A stretch of 64,000 nt of DNA, from the NCBI GenBank assembly GCA_944323725.1, contig CALUTP010000003.1, positions 1-64,000 on the forward strand, in the 5' to 3' direction. The notes beneath the pieces are model-generated. The model was not told where the DNA came from, ran no database searches, and was given only the letters and a program-made list of their open reading frames with translations. Both the position numbers and the translations under genes were made by a program. Origin of the DNA: Candidatus Gastranaerophilales bacterium (GTDB lineage Bacteria > Cyanobacteriota > Vampirovibrionia > Gastranaerophilales > Gastranaerophilaceae). Positions 8,672-18,671 of the stretch are shown here, one piece after another. Position 1 is the first letter of the stretch, and each line of letters begins with the position of its first letter.

Positions 8672-9643
8672 TTATTTATGAAATTTATGATTAAGAGTTT
8701 TGCTTAGTATTCCAAAAGCAGTTTCTGTCGATTTACTCTTATTCAGTGCATTTAACATTAAAAAGTCGTGAATAGTGTTATTTATTCTGATACTCGTAAC
8801 GTCTACTCCTGCATTGCAAAGCCTTCTGGCATATTCTTCACCTTCATCTCGAAGTACATCATTTTCAGCAACAATAATAAGAGCAGGGGGTAAACCAGTT
8901 AAGTCTTCTATTTTAGCTAGAATTGGAGAAACATAAAGTTCCTTACGAAATTTTTTATCAGGTAAGTAAGCATCCCAGAACCATTCCATAGATTTTTTTG
9001 TAAGCCAAGGCCCGTCTTTGAAAAGCTTATAGGATTCAGATGTCATTTCTGCATCTATGACAGGGTATATAAGTGCTTGAAAAAGTATTTTTGGCCCGCC
9101 TTCTTTTTTAGCTTTAATTGCAATTACTGCAGCCATATTAGCGCCTGCACTGTCTCCAGCTATTGCGATTCTATCTGGGTCTATACTTAGATCTTCAGGA
9201 TTTTCATATAGATATTTTAATACATCATATATCTGGTTAATTGCTGTTGGATATTTACTTTCAGGTGAACGAGAATAGTTTATAAAAGCAACTACGGAGT
9301 TCGTTTCGTTTGCTAATTTCCTAATAAGCATATCATGGGTTTCTTTATCTCCTAGAATCCATCCTCCACCATGTATATATACTGTCACTGGTAATATACC
9401 GTTTGCAAATTTTGGTCTTACTAACCTGACGTCTATTTCTCCAGAGTTTTCTGTATTTATTGTAATATCTGCAATTTCAGCTTCAATAAGCGTATGTGTA
9501 GCTCTTTGCAAATCTAGTAAAAATTGTCTGGCCTCTTGGGGAGAAAGTTCATATATTGGTTTTAGACTTCTAGCGTCAAGATTTTTTAAAAAATTAGTTG
9601 TTTTTATGTCTAAATTTGGTGATTTTGATGATGCCTCTGTCAT
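8672..9643 (-). CDS. Alpha/beta hydrolase, HSL-type esterase
   Basis: A 323-residue esterase/lipase of the hormone-sensitive-lipase group. The oxyanion-hole motif HGGGW is at residues 91-95. The catalytic triad can be placed at Ser165 (GDSAG), Asp262 (AENDVLRDEG) and His292 (IHDF). No signal peptide is visible, so it should act in the cytoplasm on small acyl esters; the substrate is unknown. AAGGAGG lies at good distance from the ATG. A 16 bp perfect palindrome (TATAAAAATTTTTATA, 9661-9676) lies in its upstream region and could be an operator or part of the promoter. Confidence 0.9.
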   Translation of the reverse strand: MTEASSKSPNLDIKTTNFLKNLDARSLKPIYELSPQEARQFLLDLQRATHTLIEAEIADITINTENSGEIDVRLVRPKFANGILPVTVYIHGGGWILGDKETHDMLIRKLANETNSVVAFINYSRSPESKYPTAINQIYDVLKYLYENPEDLSIDPDRIAIAGDSAGANMAAVIAIKAKKEGGPKILFQALIYPVIDAEMTSESYKLFKDGPWLTKKSMEWFWDAYLPDKKFRKELYVSPILAKIEDLTGLPPALIIVAENDVLRDEGEEYARRLCNAGVDVTSIRINNTIHDFLMLNALNKSKSTETAFGILSKTLNHKFHK

Positions 9644-9731
9644 AGGGAGCCTCCTTATTTTATAAAAATTTTTATAAAAATGGGGTGTATAATCTATTAT
9701 CCGGTTAGAGAATTTTTAAAAATAAAAAGAT

Positions 9732-9761
9732 TTGTAACAAATATCTTTCTCAAATTATATT
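9732..9761 (+). promoter_or_regulatory. Candidate promoter of the phosphate uptake pair
   Basis: TTGTAA (9732-9737), an 18-base spacer, then TATATT (9756-9761), about 45 bases before the start of the PhoU-like gene. The same TTGTAA -35 hexamer appears before tRNA-Lys and before the sigma factor at 33.8 kb. Confidence 0.45.
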
Positions 9762-9776
9762 TTTTTTGTATGCTGA

Positions 9777-9789
9777 GTGTGTGTGTGTG
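9777..9789 (+). repeat. GT dinucleotide tract in the 5' UTR
   Basis: Six GT units plus G, between the candidate promoter and the AAGGAG ribosome-binding site (9793-9798) of the PhoU-like gene. Such tracts can change length by slippage; here that would alter leader spacing but not reading frame. Confidence 0.8.
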
Positions 9790-9805
9790 AAAAAGGAGTA
9801 GTATC

Positions 9806-10447
9806 ATGCCTAAATTTAACTTGATGTCTTATATTATGCCTCCTGAAGATAAGATGTTTTTTACGCTGTTTCAGGAAAGTGCAGAAATATGTGAAGGGTC
9901 TGCCAATCTTTATAATGAAATTATGCAAAGTAATTTAACTGATGAGAAGAAAGAAACGGCTTTAAAATATAAAAAGAAGGGTTCCCGCTCATTCAAACTA
10001 ACCCTTAAGCAGTTGAACAAAAGTTTTATAACTCCAATAGAGCGTGAGGATATTCAATATATTTCTGTTCAACTCCATAAAATTAATAAAAAAATCATAA
10101 AAGCCTGTTTAAATTTGGAAGTATATAGACTTACAGAATATACTTCAGAAATGAAAGAACAGGCTTTAATTTTGGTGCAGGCTGCTTCTGAGTTGATAAG
10201 GATTCTTAAAAAGTTCAAAAAAGTAAGTGATGTAGAAGAAATTACAAAAGAAAATATAGCGATGAAAGAACTTGAAACAAAAGGTGATGAGATCCATAGA
10301 AGAGCAATGAAAGAGTTGTTTTCTGGTAAATATGATGCACTTCAGGTTATTAAGCTAAGGGATATTTATAAAGAAATCGAAAATGCTCTTGATGCTTGTT
10401 TTTATGTATCAGACACTATTTTAAATGTCGTATTAAAGCAAAGTTAG
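9806..10447 (+). CDS. DUF47 family PhoU-like protein
   Basis: A 213-residue, all-helical, cytoplasmic protein of the DUF47 (PhoU-like, YkaA) family. The C-terminal half has the family pattern KELETKGDEIHRRAMKELFS followed by IKLRDIYKEIENALDACFYV, whose acidic residues bind metal in PhoU relatives. It is directly followed (15 bp) by a PiT phosphate transporter, the classic pairing, so it probably modulates that transporter. A strong AAGGAG precedes the ATG, and a GT repeat lies just upstream in the leader. Confidence 0.9.
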   Translation: MPKFNLMSYIMPPEDKMFFTLFQESAEICEGSANLYNEIMQSNLTDEKKETALKYKKKGSRSFKLTLKQLNKSFITPIEREDIQYISVQLHKINKKIIKACLNLEVYRLTEYTSEMKEQALILVQAASELIRILKKFKKVSDVEEITKENIAMKELETKGDEIHRRAMKELFSGKYDALQVIKLRDIYKEIENALDACFYVSDTILNVVLKQS

Positions 10448-10462
10448 TATAGGAAAAAGATT

Positions 10463-11482
10463 ATGACAATTACGATATTATTGTTAATAGCAGTTGTAGC
10501 GGTTGCGCTTGCTTTTGAGTTTATAAATGGATTTCATGATTGTGCAAATGCTATTGCAACAGTTGTTTCTACAAAAGTGCTTTCGCCAAAACAGGCAGTA
10601 TTGTTTGGAGCGAGTCTTGAATTTGTTGGAGCACTCACTGGTACACATGTTGCAAAAACAATTGGTTCTGGAATTGTAAATGCAGAAATGATTACTTTGA
10701 CAGTTATATTTTGTGCTTTATTGGCAGCGGTTTTGTGGAATTTGCTTACTTGGTACTTAGGGCTGCCATCCAGCTCTTCACATGCTTTAATTGGTGGACT
10801 TTTAGGCGCAACTATTGTAAAAGCTGGTGTTGATGCTGTGCATATCACTACTTTAATGGATAAAGTGATCATCCCTATGTTTACTTCTCCAATATTAGGC
10901 TTTTGTGCAGGGTTTGCTTTGATGTTGTTGCTTATAAGAATTCTATATAAAGCTAATCCTCAAATTGTAAATAAAAGATTTAGGAAATTACAGCTAGTAT
11001 CATCAGGTCTAATGGCGTTAAGTCATGGCTCAAATGACGCACAGAAAACTATGGGTATTATTACACTGGCTCTTCTTGCTGGTGGAGTATTACATAAGGG
11101 GCCTGCTGGCGATTTTGAAATCCCAGTTTATGTAATTATCATATGTGCTCTTACTATGGCAGCTGGTACTATGAATGGTGGCTGGAAAATTATAAAAACT
11201 ATGGGACATAAAATTATCAAATTAAAACCCATACATGGCTTCGCAGCTGAAACTTCTGCGGCTGGGCTTATTTTAACAGCATCACATTTTGGAATCCCAT
11301 TGAGTACTACCCATGTTATTTCAACAGCTATTATGGGAGTTGGCTCTACACTTCATGCTCATGCTGTTAAATGGCGTATTGTGGGGAATATTGTTACTGC
11401 TTGGGTTTTAACAATACCTGCTTGTATGATTTTATCAGCAATAATATATTATTCCGTATATTACGTTAAAAATTTATTATAA
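10463..11482 (+). CDS. PiT-family inorganic phosphate transporter
   Basis: A 339-residue low-affinity phosphate permease driven by an ion gradient. The two inverted-repeat signatures are present in variant form: FINGFHDCANAIATVVSTKV near the N-terminus and ALSHGSNDAQKTMGIITLAL in the second half, each with the essential Asn-Asp/His-Asp pair. About ten membrane segments are predicted. It is probably co-transcribed with the preceding PhoU-like gene. Its stop overlaps the end of convergent galT by 6 bases, and no hairpin terminator separates them. Confidence 0.92.
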   Translation: MTITILLLIAVVAVALAFEFINGFHDCANAIATVVSTKVLSPKQAVLFGASLEFVGALTGTHVAKTIGSGIVNAEMITLTVIFCALLAAVLWNLLTWYLGLPSSSSHALIGGLLGATIVKAGVDAVHITTLMDKVIIPMFTSPILGFCAGFALMLLLIRILYKANPQIVNKRFRKLQLVSSGLMALSHGSNDAQKTMGIITLALLAGGVLHKGPAGDFEIPVYVIIICALTMAAGTMNGGWKIIKTMGHKIIKLKPIHGFAAETSAAGLILTASHFGIPLSTTHVISTAIMGVGSTLHAHAVKWRIVGNIVTAWVLTIPACMILSAIIYYSVYYVKNLL

Positions 11483-12973
11483 GCTTTTAATAAATTTTTC
11501 AAATGCCTTTTGCCCTTTTAAATTGCGTTTAAATACTCCGGAATCTTCAAGTACTTCTACAAATACTTGACCGATTTCCTGTTGTAATATTTCCATGATA
11601 TTTTCTTTAGTAAATTTATAGTTTGGAATAAATTTTTCAGCCCATTCAGCGTGTTTTGCAGTAAGTTCATTTTCTTTTAAATTTTTATTTTCAAGAATTA
11701 AATTTGCCAGAGTTTTTAATTCTTTATCAAGCCTTGATGGTAGCACAGCAAGTCCCATAACTTCTATAAGTCCGATATTTTCTTTTTTTATGTGATGAAG
11801 ATGTGCATGTGGATGAAATACCCCTAATGGATGTTCTTCAGTTGTTATATTATTTCTTAATACAAGATCCAATTCATATATTTCACCTTTTAAGCGAGCT
11901 ATTGGCGTTATGGTATTATGGTGCTCTCCGTTTGTTTCAGCAAATATAAATGCACTTTCATCACTGTATAAACGCCATTTGTTTAATATGTAGTCTGCGA
12001 AATTTATTAATTTATTTTTGTTTTTATTCCGAATTCTAATTACTGACATTGGCCATTTTACGATTCCTGTTTCAATATCTTCAAAGTTTTTTATTTTAAA
12101 GTGTTTTTCTATTTCCGCCCTTTCCATTGCAAATTCATATCTTCCTCCTTGAAAATGATCATGGGAAAGTATAGATCCTCCAACAATAGGTAAATCAGCA
12201 TTTGAGCCTATAAAGTAGTGCGGGAAGAGGTTTAAGAAATCAAATAATTTTTTAAAAGTTTCTTTGTTTATTATCATTGGAGTATGCTTTCCATTGAAAG
12301 CTATACAGTGCTCGTTATAATATACGTATGGAGAATATTGAAAATACCAAGGGGTATTATTAATTGTAATTGGAATTATTCTATGATTTTCTCTTGCAGG
12401 ATGATTAAGTCTCCCCGCATAGCCTTCGTTTTCAGCACAGAGCATACATTTTGGATAGGAACTCAGCTTGGTGCTTTTGGCTGCAGCAATTGCTTTTGGA
12501 TCCTTTTCCGGTTTTGAAAGATTTATAGATAAGTCAATTTTCCCATATTGAGTGTCTGCAGACCAGCGCAAATCTTTTTTTATACGATACTTTCTAATGT
12601 AGTCGGTATCTTGCGAAAATTCATAATACCAATCAGTTGACATCTCTGGAGAAATTTCATGCAGGTCGTAGAATTTTTTTATTACTTCATGTGGCGGTGG
12701 AACAATACATCCCATTAGTTTTGTGTCAAATAAATCTCGATATGCAATGCTATCTTCAATTAATCCTTTTTCCACAGCATAATCAAGAATTTCTTTTAAA
12801 ATTGGTTCTAAAAGAATATCTTCAGATGTTTTTTTTAAGGCTACTGAAGGATTAAAATCATCTTTTTGCAGAATTTCTAGTAATCTATTCGTTGTGTAAA
12901 TTCTATCAGAAAGCTGGATTAATCCTTTATTAATAGCGTATGAAACAAGTTTTTGTATAGCATTATCTATCAT
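11477..12973 (-). CDS. galT: UTP/UDP-glucose-hexose-1-phosphate uridylyltransferase GalT (class II)
   Basis: A 498-residue enzyme that exchanges UMP between UDP-glucose and galactose-1-phosphate in the Leloir pathway. The length and the motifs SHDHFQGGRYEFA and HPHAHLHHI mark the class II GalT type common in Firmicutes, distinct from the shorter zinc-binding class I enzymes of E. coli type. AAGGA precedes the ATG. It is the last gene of galK-galE-galT, 9 bp after galE. Presence of the class II type in a Gram-negative host may reflect old transfer from Firmicutes; that is inference, and a phylogeny would be required. Confidence 0.93.
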   Translation of the reverse strand: MIDNAIQKLVSYAINKGLIQLSDRIYTTNRLLEILQKDDFNPSVALKKTSEDILLEPILKEILDYAVEKGLIEDSIAYRDLFDTKLMGCIVPPPHEVIKKFYDLHEISPEMSTDWYYEFSQDTDYIRKYRIKKDLRWSADTQYGKIDLSINLSKPEKDPKAIAAAKSTKLSSYPKCMLCAENEGYAGRLNHPARENHRIIPITINNTPWYFQYSPYVYYNEHCIAFNGKHTPMIINKETFKKLFDFLNLFPHYFIGSNADLPIVGGSILSHDHFQGGRYEFAMERAEIEKHFKIKNFEDIETGIVKWPMSVIRIRNKNKNKLINFADYILNKWRLYSDESAFIFAETNGEHHNTITPIARLKGEIYELDLVLRNNITTEEHPLGVFHPHAHLHHIKKENIGLIEVMGLAVLPSRLDKELKTLANLILENKNLKENELTAKHAEWAEKFIPNYKFTKENIMEILQQEIGQVFVEVLEDSGVFKRNLKGQKAFEKFIKSL

Positions 12974-12982
12974 AAAAAATCC

Positions 12983-13972
12983 TTATTTCTTAAATCCATC
13001 AGGATGATTTTTGTGCCATTTCCAAGCTGTTGCAATAATTTCTTCCAAATCAGCATGTTCAGGTCTCCAGCCTAAGATTGATTTAGCTTTTTCGCTTGAT
13101 GCAATTAACTGTGCAGGATCTCCAGCTCGTCTTGGGGAAATTACTGCAGGAATAGGGTGGTTTGTGACTTTCCTTGCTGTATCAATTACCTCTTTTACAC
13201 TAAAACCTATTCCGTTTCCTAGATTAAATATATTGCTCGGGTTTCCTTTTCTAAGGTATTCTACAGCAAGTATATGTGCTTGAGCTAAGTCGGTTACATG
13301 AATGTAGTCTCTTATACAAGTTCCATCTTTTGTAGGGTAAGCGTCGCCAAATATAGATACGGATTCTCTTTTCCCGTTTGGAACTTGAAGAATAATTGGA
13401 ATAAGATGTGATTCTGGATTATGAGCTTCTCCAATTTCCCCTGAGATATGTGCTCCGCAGGCATTAAAATATCTAAGGGAAACGTATCTTAGATTATGTG
13501 CTTTACTTACCCATTTGAACATTTTTTCCATTGAAAGTTTTGTTTCCCCATAGGTGTTTGTTGGTTCTGTTTTATCGCTTTCAAGTATTGGAATGTTTTC
13601 AGGCTCGCCATATGTTGCGGCGGTGGAAGAAAATACAATTTTATCAATGCTATTTTCTACCATAGATTGTAAGAGTACCATTGTGCCATATAGATTGTTA
13701 TCATAATATTTAAGCGGTTTTGTCATGCTTTCTCCAACCAGAGAATTAGCAGCAAAATGGATTACTGCATCAATTTTTTCATTTTTAAAGAGATTATCTA
13801 AAAAAGCTTTATCTCTAATGTCACCTTTATAAAAGCGAGCTTTAGGATGAACTGCCTCTTGATAGCCAGTTTGCAGGTTATCTGCTATAACTACATCTTC
13901 TCCTTTATCTATTAATTCATAAGCTGTATGTGAACCAATATATCCAGCTCCGCCTAAAACTAAAATTGTCAT
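12983..13972 (-). CDS. galE: UDP-glucose 4-epimerase GalE
   Basis: A 329-residue SDR-family epimerase interconverting UDP-galactose and UDP-glucose with tightly bound NAD. It has the Rossmann motif GGAGYIGSH at the N-terminus, the catalytic Ser-Tyr-Lys (SSTAATYG, then YGETK) and RYFNACGA. The start at 13972 is chosen because AGGAGA precedes that ATG; an upstream in-frame extension to 14002 runs through the ribosome-binding site. It lies between galK and galT and supplies UDP-hexoses also to surface glycans. Confidence 0.95.
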   Translation of the reverse strand: MTILVLGGAGYIGSHTAYELIDKGEDVVIADNLQTGYQEAVHPKARFYKGDIRDKAFLDNLFKNEKIDAVIHFAANSLVGESMTKPLKYYDNNLYGTMVLLQSMVENSIDKIVFSSTAATYGEPENIPILESDKTEPTNTYGETKLSMEKMFKWVSKAHNLRYVSLRYFNACGAHISGEIGEAHNPESHLIPIILQVPNGKRESVSIFGDAYPTKDGTCIRDYIHVTDLAQAHILAVEYLRKGNPSNIFNLGNGIGFSVKEVIDTARKVTNHPIPAVISPRRAGDPAQLIASSEKAKSILGWRPEHADLEEIIATAWKWHKNHPDGFKK

Positions 13973-13982
13973 TATATCTCTC

Positions 13983-15269
13983 CTATTTAAATTGTATTCC
14001 ACCGAAAGGTCTTATTGATAATATATGGCAAGTCCCAGTGCCTGTTACTGCTTCTATTTTTGATTTAAATTCATCAAGGATATTTATAGGGACAAATGCT
14101 TGCACTGTTCCTGCAAATCCTCCGCCATGTACTCGATATGCACCTTGTGTTTTTAATATTTCATCGCACATTGCAAGTACAATTGCTACGGCTTGTTCTT
14201 TTGCTGATCCGCATACGTTTATGTTTTGAAGATACATATATGAGGATTGGCCTGATTCCTTTATTAGTGAAAGAAATTCTTCGAAATTATTAGTTTCAAG
14301 TGCTTTTGCTTCCTTTTCAGCTCTTTCGCTGTCATTAAAGTAATGTAGTGCTCGTAATACAGCTCTATCACCTGCTTTTTCTCTTAATTTAGGAATTTGC
14401 TTGATAAATTCTTCTTTTTTTACTTCTCTTAAATATTCTTTGTCAAAATATTTTGCAATTTCTTTCATTTCGAATGGTATTGATGCGTATTCTCCAGTTA
14501 AGTCTGCATGGTCTGCTCCAGAATCTATTATGCAAAGAGTATACCCCGTTTTTGTAAAGTCAAATTCAACCCTTTTAATTTCAGGATTTTCTGTATTTGC
14601 AAAATCAATAGCAACAGCACTTCCCACTGAAGATGCCATTTGATCCATTAATCCGCTCGGTTTCCCAAAATATATGTTTTCTGCATATTGACCGATTTTG
14701 GCAATTTCAATTGCTGATACTTCATTACTGCAGAATAGTCCATTTATTATATTACCAATTAATACTTCAAATGCCGCTGAAGATGACAGTCCAGAGCCTT
14801 TTAATACATTGGAGCTTGTATATGCGTTGAATCCCTTTACGTTATAGCCCAGTTCTATAAATCTTGCAACAACTCCCTTTATTAGAGATCTAGCTTGATT
14901 GTATTCTTTTTCATCCGGATTAAGCTCTTTAATATTGATGATATCTAGCGGGTAACCTTCTGATTGTATCTGTATTATGTCTTGTCCATTCGGGGATGCT
15001 GCTGCAATTACATCAAGATTAATACTTGCGGCAAATACTTTCCCATGTTGGTGGTCAGTATGATTCCCCCCTATTTCAGTTCTGCCTGGTGCTGAAAATA
15101 GTCCAATATTTTCTACTGGGGTATATGTTTTTTCATAATTTTCTATTACTTTTAAAAATCTCTCAGAGTATAAATATGTTTCTTCTGGTTTGACACAATA
15201 TATTTCAGCAAGTTCTTTTTTAAACTTGTTGTTTTTTAAATCTTGTTTCAGAATTTTACTTAATTCCAT
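13983..15269 (-). CDS. galK: Galactokinase GalK
   Basis: A GHMP kinase of 428 residues that phosphorylates alpha-D-galactose with ATP. The galactokinase signature PGRTEIGGNHTDHQHG lies at about residues 62-77. The GHMP glycine/serine loop VLKGSGLSSSAAFEV and the C-terminal VHGGGFAGTVQAF are intact. It is a little longer than usual (about 390). GAGGGTGG stands close before the ATG. It is the first gene of galK-galE-galT and shares a 152 bp divergent intergenic region with the sugar porter. No dedicated gal regulator is seen nearby. Confidence 0.94.
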   Translation of the reverse strand: MELSKILKQDLKNNKFKKELAEIYCVKPEETYLYSERFLKVIENYEKTYTPVENIGLFSAPGRTEIGGNHTDHQHGKVFAASINLDVIAAASPNGQDIIQIQSEGYPLDIINIKELNPDEKEYNQARSLIKGVVARFIELGYNVKGFNAYTSSNVLKGSGLSSSAAFEVLIGNIINGLFCSNEVSAIEIAKIGQYAENIYFGKPSGLMDQMASSVGSAVAIDFANTENPEIKRVEFDFTKTGYTLCIIDSGADHADLTGEYASIPFEMKEIAKYFDKEYLREVKKEEFIKQIPKLREKAGDRAVLRALHYFNDSERAEKEAKALETNNFEEFLSLIKESGQSSYMYLQNINVCGSAKEQAVAIVLAMCDEILKTQGAYRVHGGGFAGTVQAFVPINILDEFKSKIEAVTGTGTCHILSIRPFGGIQFK

Positions 15270-15366
15270 TCCACCCTCAAAAATAAGATATAATAATTTT
15301 ATACCACATTTATATGAATTTTAAACAACTAAATAAATGAAATGTTAATTTGTAAAATTTTAAGGG

Positions 15367-15372
15367 TATAAT
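15367..15372 (+). promoter_or_regulatory. Candidate -10 of the sugar porter in the gal divergent region
   Basis: TATAAT in an otherwise AT-rich 152 bp region between divergent galK and the sugar porter. The best -35 at the right spacing (TGTTAA, 15343-15348) is weak. On the other strand TGGTATAAA (15297-15305) could serve galK. No clear operator palindrome is visible. Confidence 0.35.
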
Positions 15373-15421
15373 TATATAAGAATGGTCTTATCGTTTTATC
15401 AGTATATTGAGGAGATTATTA

Positions 15422-16846
15422 ATGAATTCAAATGTTGATGAGGCAGCTATGGATAATGATAAAAACAGAGCTGTCAAGGCTAAAAGAATGAAAATTTTTA
15501 TCAGTTTTGCTGCTGGTATGGCAGGGTTATTATTTGGACTTGATATAGGGGTTATATCAGGTGCGCTGCCTTTCATTACAACTCATTTTGAACTTTCTAG
15601 CCGTTTGCAGGAATGGGTTGTAAGTACAATGATGCTTGGTGCGGCTCTTGGTGCAATTTCTACTGGATGGATTTCTTTTAAACTTGGACGTAAGAAAAGT
15701 TTAATGTCTGGGGCTGCATTATTTGTTCTAGGTTCTGTCGGATCAGCTTGTGCTCCTAATGTTCCTATATTACTTATTTCAAGGGTAATGTTAGGGTTTG
15801 CTGTTGGTATTGCATCTTATGTAGCTCCGCTTTATCTCTCAGAAATGGCAGAAAAAGAGGATAGAGGTAAATTGATTTCAATGTATCAGATGATGGTAAC
15901 TATTGGTATTCTAGTTGCATTTATATCAGATACATTATTTAGTTATGGCGGGCATTGGAGGCTTATGCTTGGAGTTATAAGTGTGCCAGCTTTATTGTTA
16001 ATGATTTCTGTATTTGGACTTCCTGATAGTCCTCGTTGGCTGGCTTCTAAGGGTAAGTTTGAGAAGGCTAAAGAAATTTTACGGATGCTTTCTACTACTG
16101 ATGCTAAAGCTGATGCTGAATTAAATGAAATTCATGAAAGTCTTAAGGTTAACCAAGAAGGCTGGAGCTTGTTCAAAGAAAATAAAAATGTAAGACGTGC
16201 TGTGTATTTAGGAATGTTATTGCAGGCTATGCAGCAGTTTACTGGGATGAATGTTATTCTTTATTATGCTCCGCAAATTTTTAAACATGCTGGGTTTGCA
16301 AATACAGAGCAACAAATGATTGCAACTGTAATTTGCGGGTTGACTAACGTACTTGCTACATTAATTGCAATGAAAACTGTTGACAAACAAGGTAGAAAAC
16401 CGATTTTAAAAATTGGTTTTGCTGGTATAGCTACGGGTACATTCCTGCTTGGAGTTTGTTTGTATATGATTAATGCTGGATTTAGTGCATTATGGATTTC
16501 TATTCTTGCTGTCATTATGACGTTATTTACAATCACAAGTTTTGCTATGAGTGCAGGACCGGTTGTTTGGATTTTGTGTTCTGAAATTCAGCCTCTCAAG
16601 AGTAGAGATTTTGGCGTAGCTTGTTCTACAACTACTAACTGGATTGTTAATATGATTATTGGTGCGACATTCCTTACGTTAATTAATCAATTTGGTATTG
16701 CCGTTACTTTCTGGATTTATACAGCTTTGAATATTTCATTTGTAGTATTCACTATACTGTTAATTCCTGAAACTAAAGGTATTTCTCTTGAAAAAATTGA
16801 AAAAAATCTTATGGATGGAAAACGATTGCGTGATATTGGTGTCTAG
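15422..16846 (+). CDS. MFS sugar porter (GalP/XylE type)
   Basis: A 474-residue major facilitator of the sugar porter subfamily, with twelve expected membrane segments. Diagnostic motifs are [31 protein letters not shown]-type loop [38 protein letters not shown] and the C-terminal PETKG. Its place opposite galK and facing galM makes galactose:H+ symport the natural inference. The start at 15422 is preferred: GAGGAG lies 8 bases upstream, while the earlier TTG overlaps that site. Its stop codon shares the palindrome CTAG with the stop of galM. Confidence 0.93.
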   Translation: MNSNVDEAAMDNDKNRAVKAKRMKIFISFAAGMAGLLFGLDIGVISGALPFITTHFELSSRLQEWVVSTMMLGAALGAISTGWISFKLGRKKSLMSGAALFVLGSVGSACAPNVPILLISRVMLGFAVGIASYVAPLYLSEMAEKEDRGKLISMYQMMVTIGILVAFISDTLFSYGGHWRLMLGVISVPALLLMISVFGLPDSPRWLASKGKFEKAKEILRMLSTTDAKADAELNEIHESLKVNQEGWSLFKENKNVRRAVYLGMLLQAMQQFTGMNVILYYAPQIFKHAGFANTEQQMIATVICGLTNVLATLIAMKTVDKQGRKPILKIGFAGIATGTFLLGVCLYMINAGFSALWISILAVIMTLFTITSFAMSAGPVVWILCSEIQPLKSRDFGVACSTTTNWIVNMIIGATFLTLINQFGIAVTFWIYTALNISFVVFTILLIPETKGISLEKIEKNLMDGKRLRDIGV

Positions 16847-17883
16847 ATTAATCCAAAATTATAGATGATAGTTTTATCATAGACTTCTCCCTCCTTTAGT
16901 ACAGGCTGGGGGAAGTCTTTATTTGCGAATGCATTAGGGAAATACTGGCATTCAAGACAGAACCCAGAATGATTTTTGATTGGAAAATTTTCTTTCCCGT
17001 TTTGTGCTCCATCTAAAAAATTCCCGCTATATAGTTGAATACCTGGAAGATTTGTCAATACTTCAAGTGTTATTCCTGATTTTTTTGAAAAAGCTTTTGC
17101 GGCTGGAATTATGTTTTTCCTGTCGTAATTATTTATAATCCAATTATTATCAAATCCTTTTGCAAATTTAACCTGTTCATAGTTAGAATATATATCTTGT
17201 CTTAATGGTTTGAATTTTCTAAAATCCATTGGTGTTTTTTCAACAGAAAGAATTTCTCCAGTAGGAAGAGCCTGTTCGTTATTTCTTGTAAAATAATCCG
17301 CAAAAATTTGTACTTGATGATCTAAAATGTTTCCGCTTTTATACCCGTCAAGGTTAAAGTAAGAATGATTTGTCAGGGCGCATACAGTATCTCCATTTGA
17401 TATTGCTTTATAATGAATTTCAAGAGCTGTTTCATTTAATGAGTAGGATACTTCTGTTTTTAATTCATTCGGGAATCCTTCTTCTCCAGCTGGACTTACG
17501 TATGTAAATTTAATTGAATTTTTTTTGAAATCTGTAGTCCAAACTTTTTTGTTAAACCCTTTAAATCCGCCATGAAGCGTGTTTTGACCTTCATTTTGAC
17601 TAAGCTGAAATTTCTTTTCATTAATTATAATTATGCCGTCCTTTATTCTATTTGAGCATCTACCAATTGTTGCTCCAATGTATTTATCATCATTTTCATA
17701 TTTAGTAACGGTATCATATCCTAGTATAATATCTATTATTTGATTTTTTGTATCGGCAGTTTTTACTGAGACCAGAGTTGCACCATAATCCGTTACAGAT
17801 ACTTCTAATTTACCATTATTAAGTGTGTATAAAAATGTATCTGTACCGTTTTGGGTTTTTCCAAAATTTTTAACATTTATCAT
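16843..17883 (-). CDS. galM: Aldose 1-epimerase (galactose mutarotase) GalM
   Basis: A 346-residue mutarotase that converts beta- to alpha-galactose, the substrate of GalK. The catalytic motifs are visible: [31 protein letters not shown] with the catalytic His, and the late [11 protein letters not shown] with the catalytic Glu. No signal peptide is seen, so it acts in the cytoplasm. It converges on the sugar porter, the two stop codons sharing CTAG (16843-16846). It closes a five-gene galactose island. No strong ribosome-binding site precedes the ATG. Confidence 0.93.
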   Translation of the reverse strand: MINVKNFGKTQNGTDTFLYTLNNGKLEVSVTDYGATLVSVKTADTKNQIIDIILGYDTVTKYENDDKYIGATIGRCSNRIKDGIIIINEKKFQLSQNEGQNTLHGGFKGFNKKVWTTDFKKNSIKFTYVSPAGEEGFPNELKTEVSYSLNETALEIHYKAISNGDTVCALTNHSYFNLDGYKSGNILDHQVQIFADYFTRNNEQALPTGEILSVEKTPMDFRKFKPLRQDIYSNYEQVKFAKGFDNNWIINNYDRKNIIPAAKAFSKKSGITLEVLTNLPGIQLYSGNFLDGAQNGKENFPIKNHSGFCLECQYFPNAFANKDFPQPVLKEGEVYDKTIIYNFGLI

Positions 17884-17963
17884 AATTTTATTTTATCATA
17901 GAATTAGCTTTTATTATTCTATAAAATGTCATATAATAAATAATCAAATGAGGAATAAAGAAT

Positions 17964-18671
17964 ATGCAGAAAAGAAAATTAATATATATTTTGATATGTT
18001 TATTATTTTTAATACAACCATCTATTGCTGAAGATAACCTTGACGAGTTTATTGCTGCTGAAAATTCTATTCAGACAAGAATTGATATGGTTGGTACAAA
18101 TCTGCTTAATTTTAATAAAATTCCGAAAAGGGTTGTTTTTGTATATAACAAAAAAGATAAGAAAAATTTGATTTCAATAGATAAAAATTTAACAAGTCGT
18201 CAAGTCGTTATATATGATGGTTTGTATAAATCTGTGCAAACAGATGATGAACTGGCTGCAATGTTAGCTAGAGAAATAGCTGTAGTTATAAAATCTTATT
18301 CTGGAATATGGGGAGGCACTATTGACTCTATTCAAGTTGCATTAGGTTCTAAAAAATTTGAAATAGTCGCTGATAAAAGGGCGGTTGATTATATGGTAAA
18401 TGCTGGGTATAATCCGCTTGCTTTAATTGTATTTATCAATAAAACTTGTCCTCAAAAACGATTTGATAAATTTTCAAGACATAACCTAACATCTAAAAGG
18501 CTTGCTCGTATTTATGAATATATTACTTATAAATATCCAAAGTATTTGGAAAATAATGAGTATGTAGATAATCAATATTATCAAAATTTCCTTTTAAATT
18601 CTATTTCAAATCGAAGAAAACTTGAGGAAAAAATTAAATCTGGTTCTACTGAGGAAATTGACTATGAATAA
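17964..18671 (+). CDS. Secreted M48-like protein without zinc-binding histidines
   Basis: A 235-residue protein with an N-terminal signal peptide (hydrophobic 6-20, cleavage probably after SIA at 20-22). Residues 94-150 align by pattern with M48 metallopeptidases: DELAAMLAREIAVVI corresponds to the DELAAVLAHEIAHV helix, and FEIVADKRAVDYMVNAGYNP to the ExEAD...AGYDP region. Both zinc histidines of HExxH are replaced (Arg103, Val107), while Glu104 and Glu133 remain. It should therefore be a non-catalytic periplasmic member of the fold. The 3' end overlaps the next secreted protein by 8 bases, which suggests a joint role. GAGGAA precedes the ATG. Confidence 0.8.
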   Translation: MQKRKLIYILICLLFLIQPSIAEDNLDEFIAAENSIQTRIDMVGTNLLNFNKIPKRVVFVYNKKDKKNLISIDKNLTSRQVVIYDGLYKSVQTDDELAAMLAREIAVVIKSYSGIWGGTIDSIQVALGSKKFEIVADKRAVDYMVNAGYNPLALIVFINKTCPQKRFDKFSRHNLTSKRLARIYEYITYKYPKYLENNEYVDNQYYQNFLLNSISNRRKLEEKIKSGSTEEIDYE

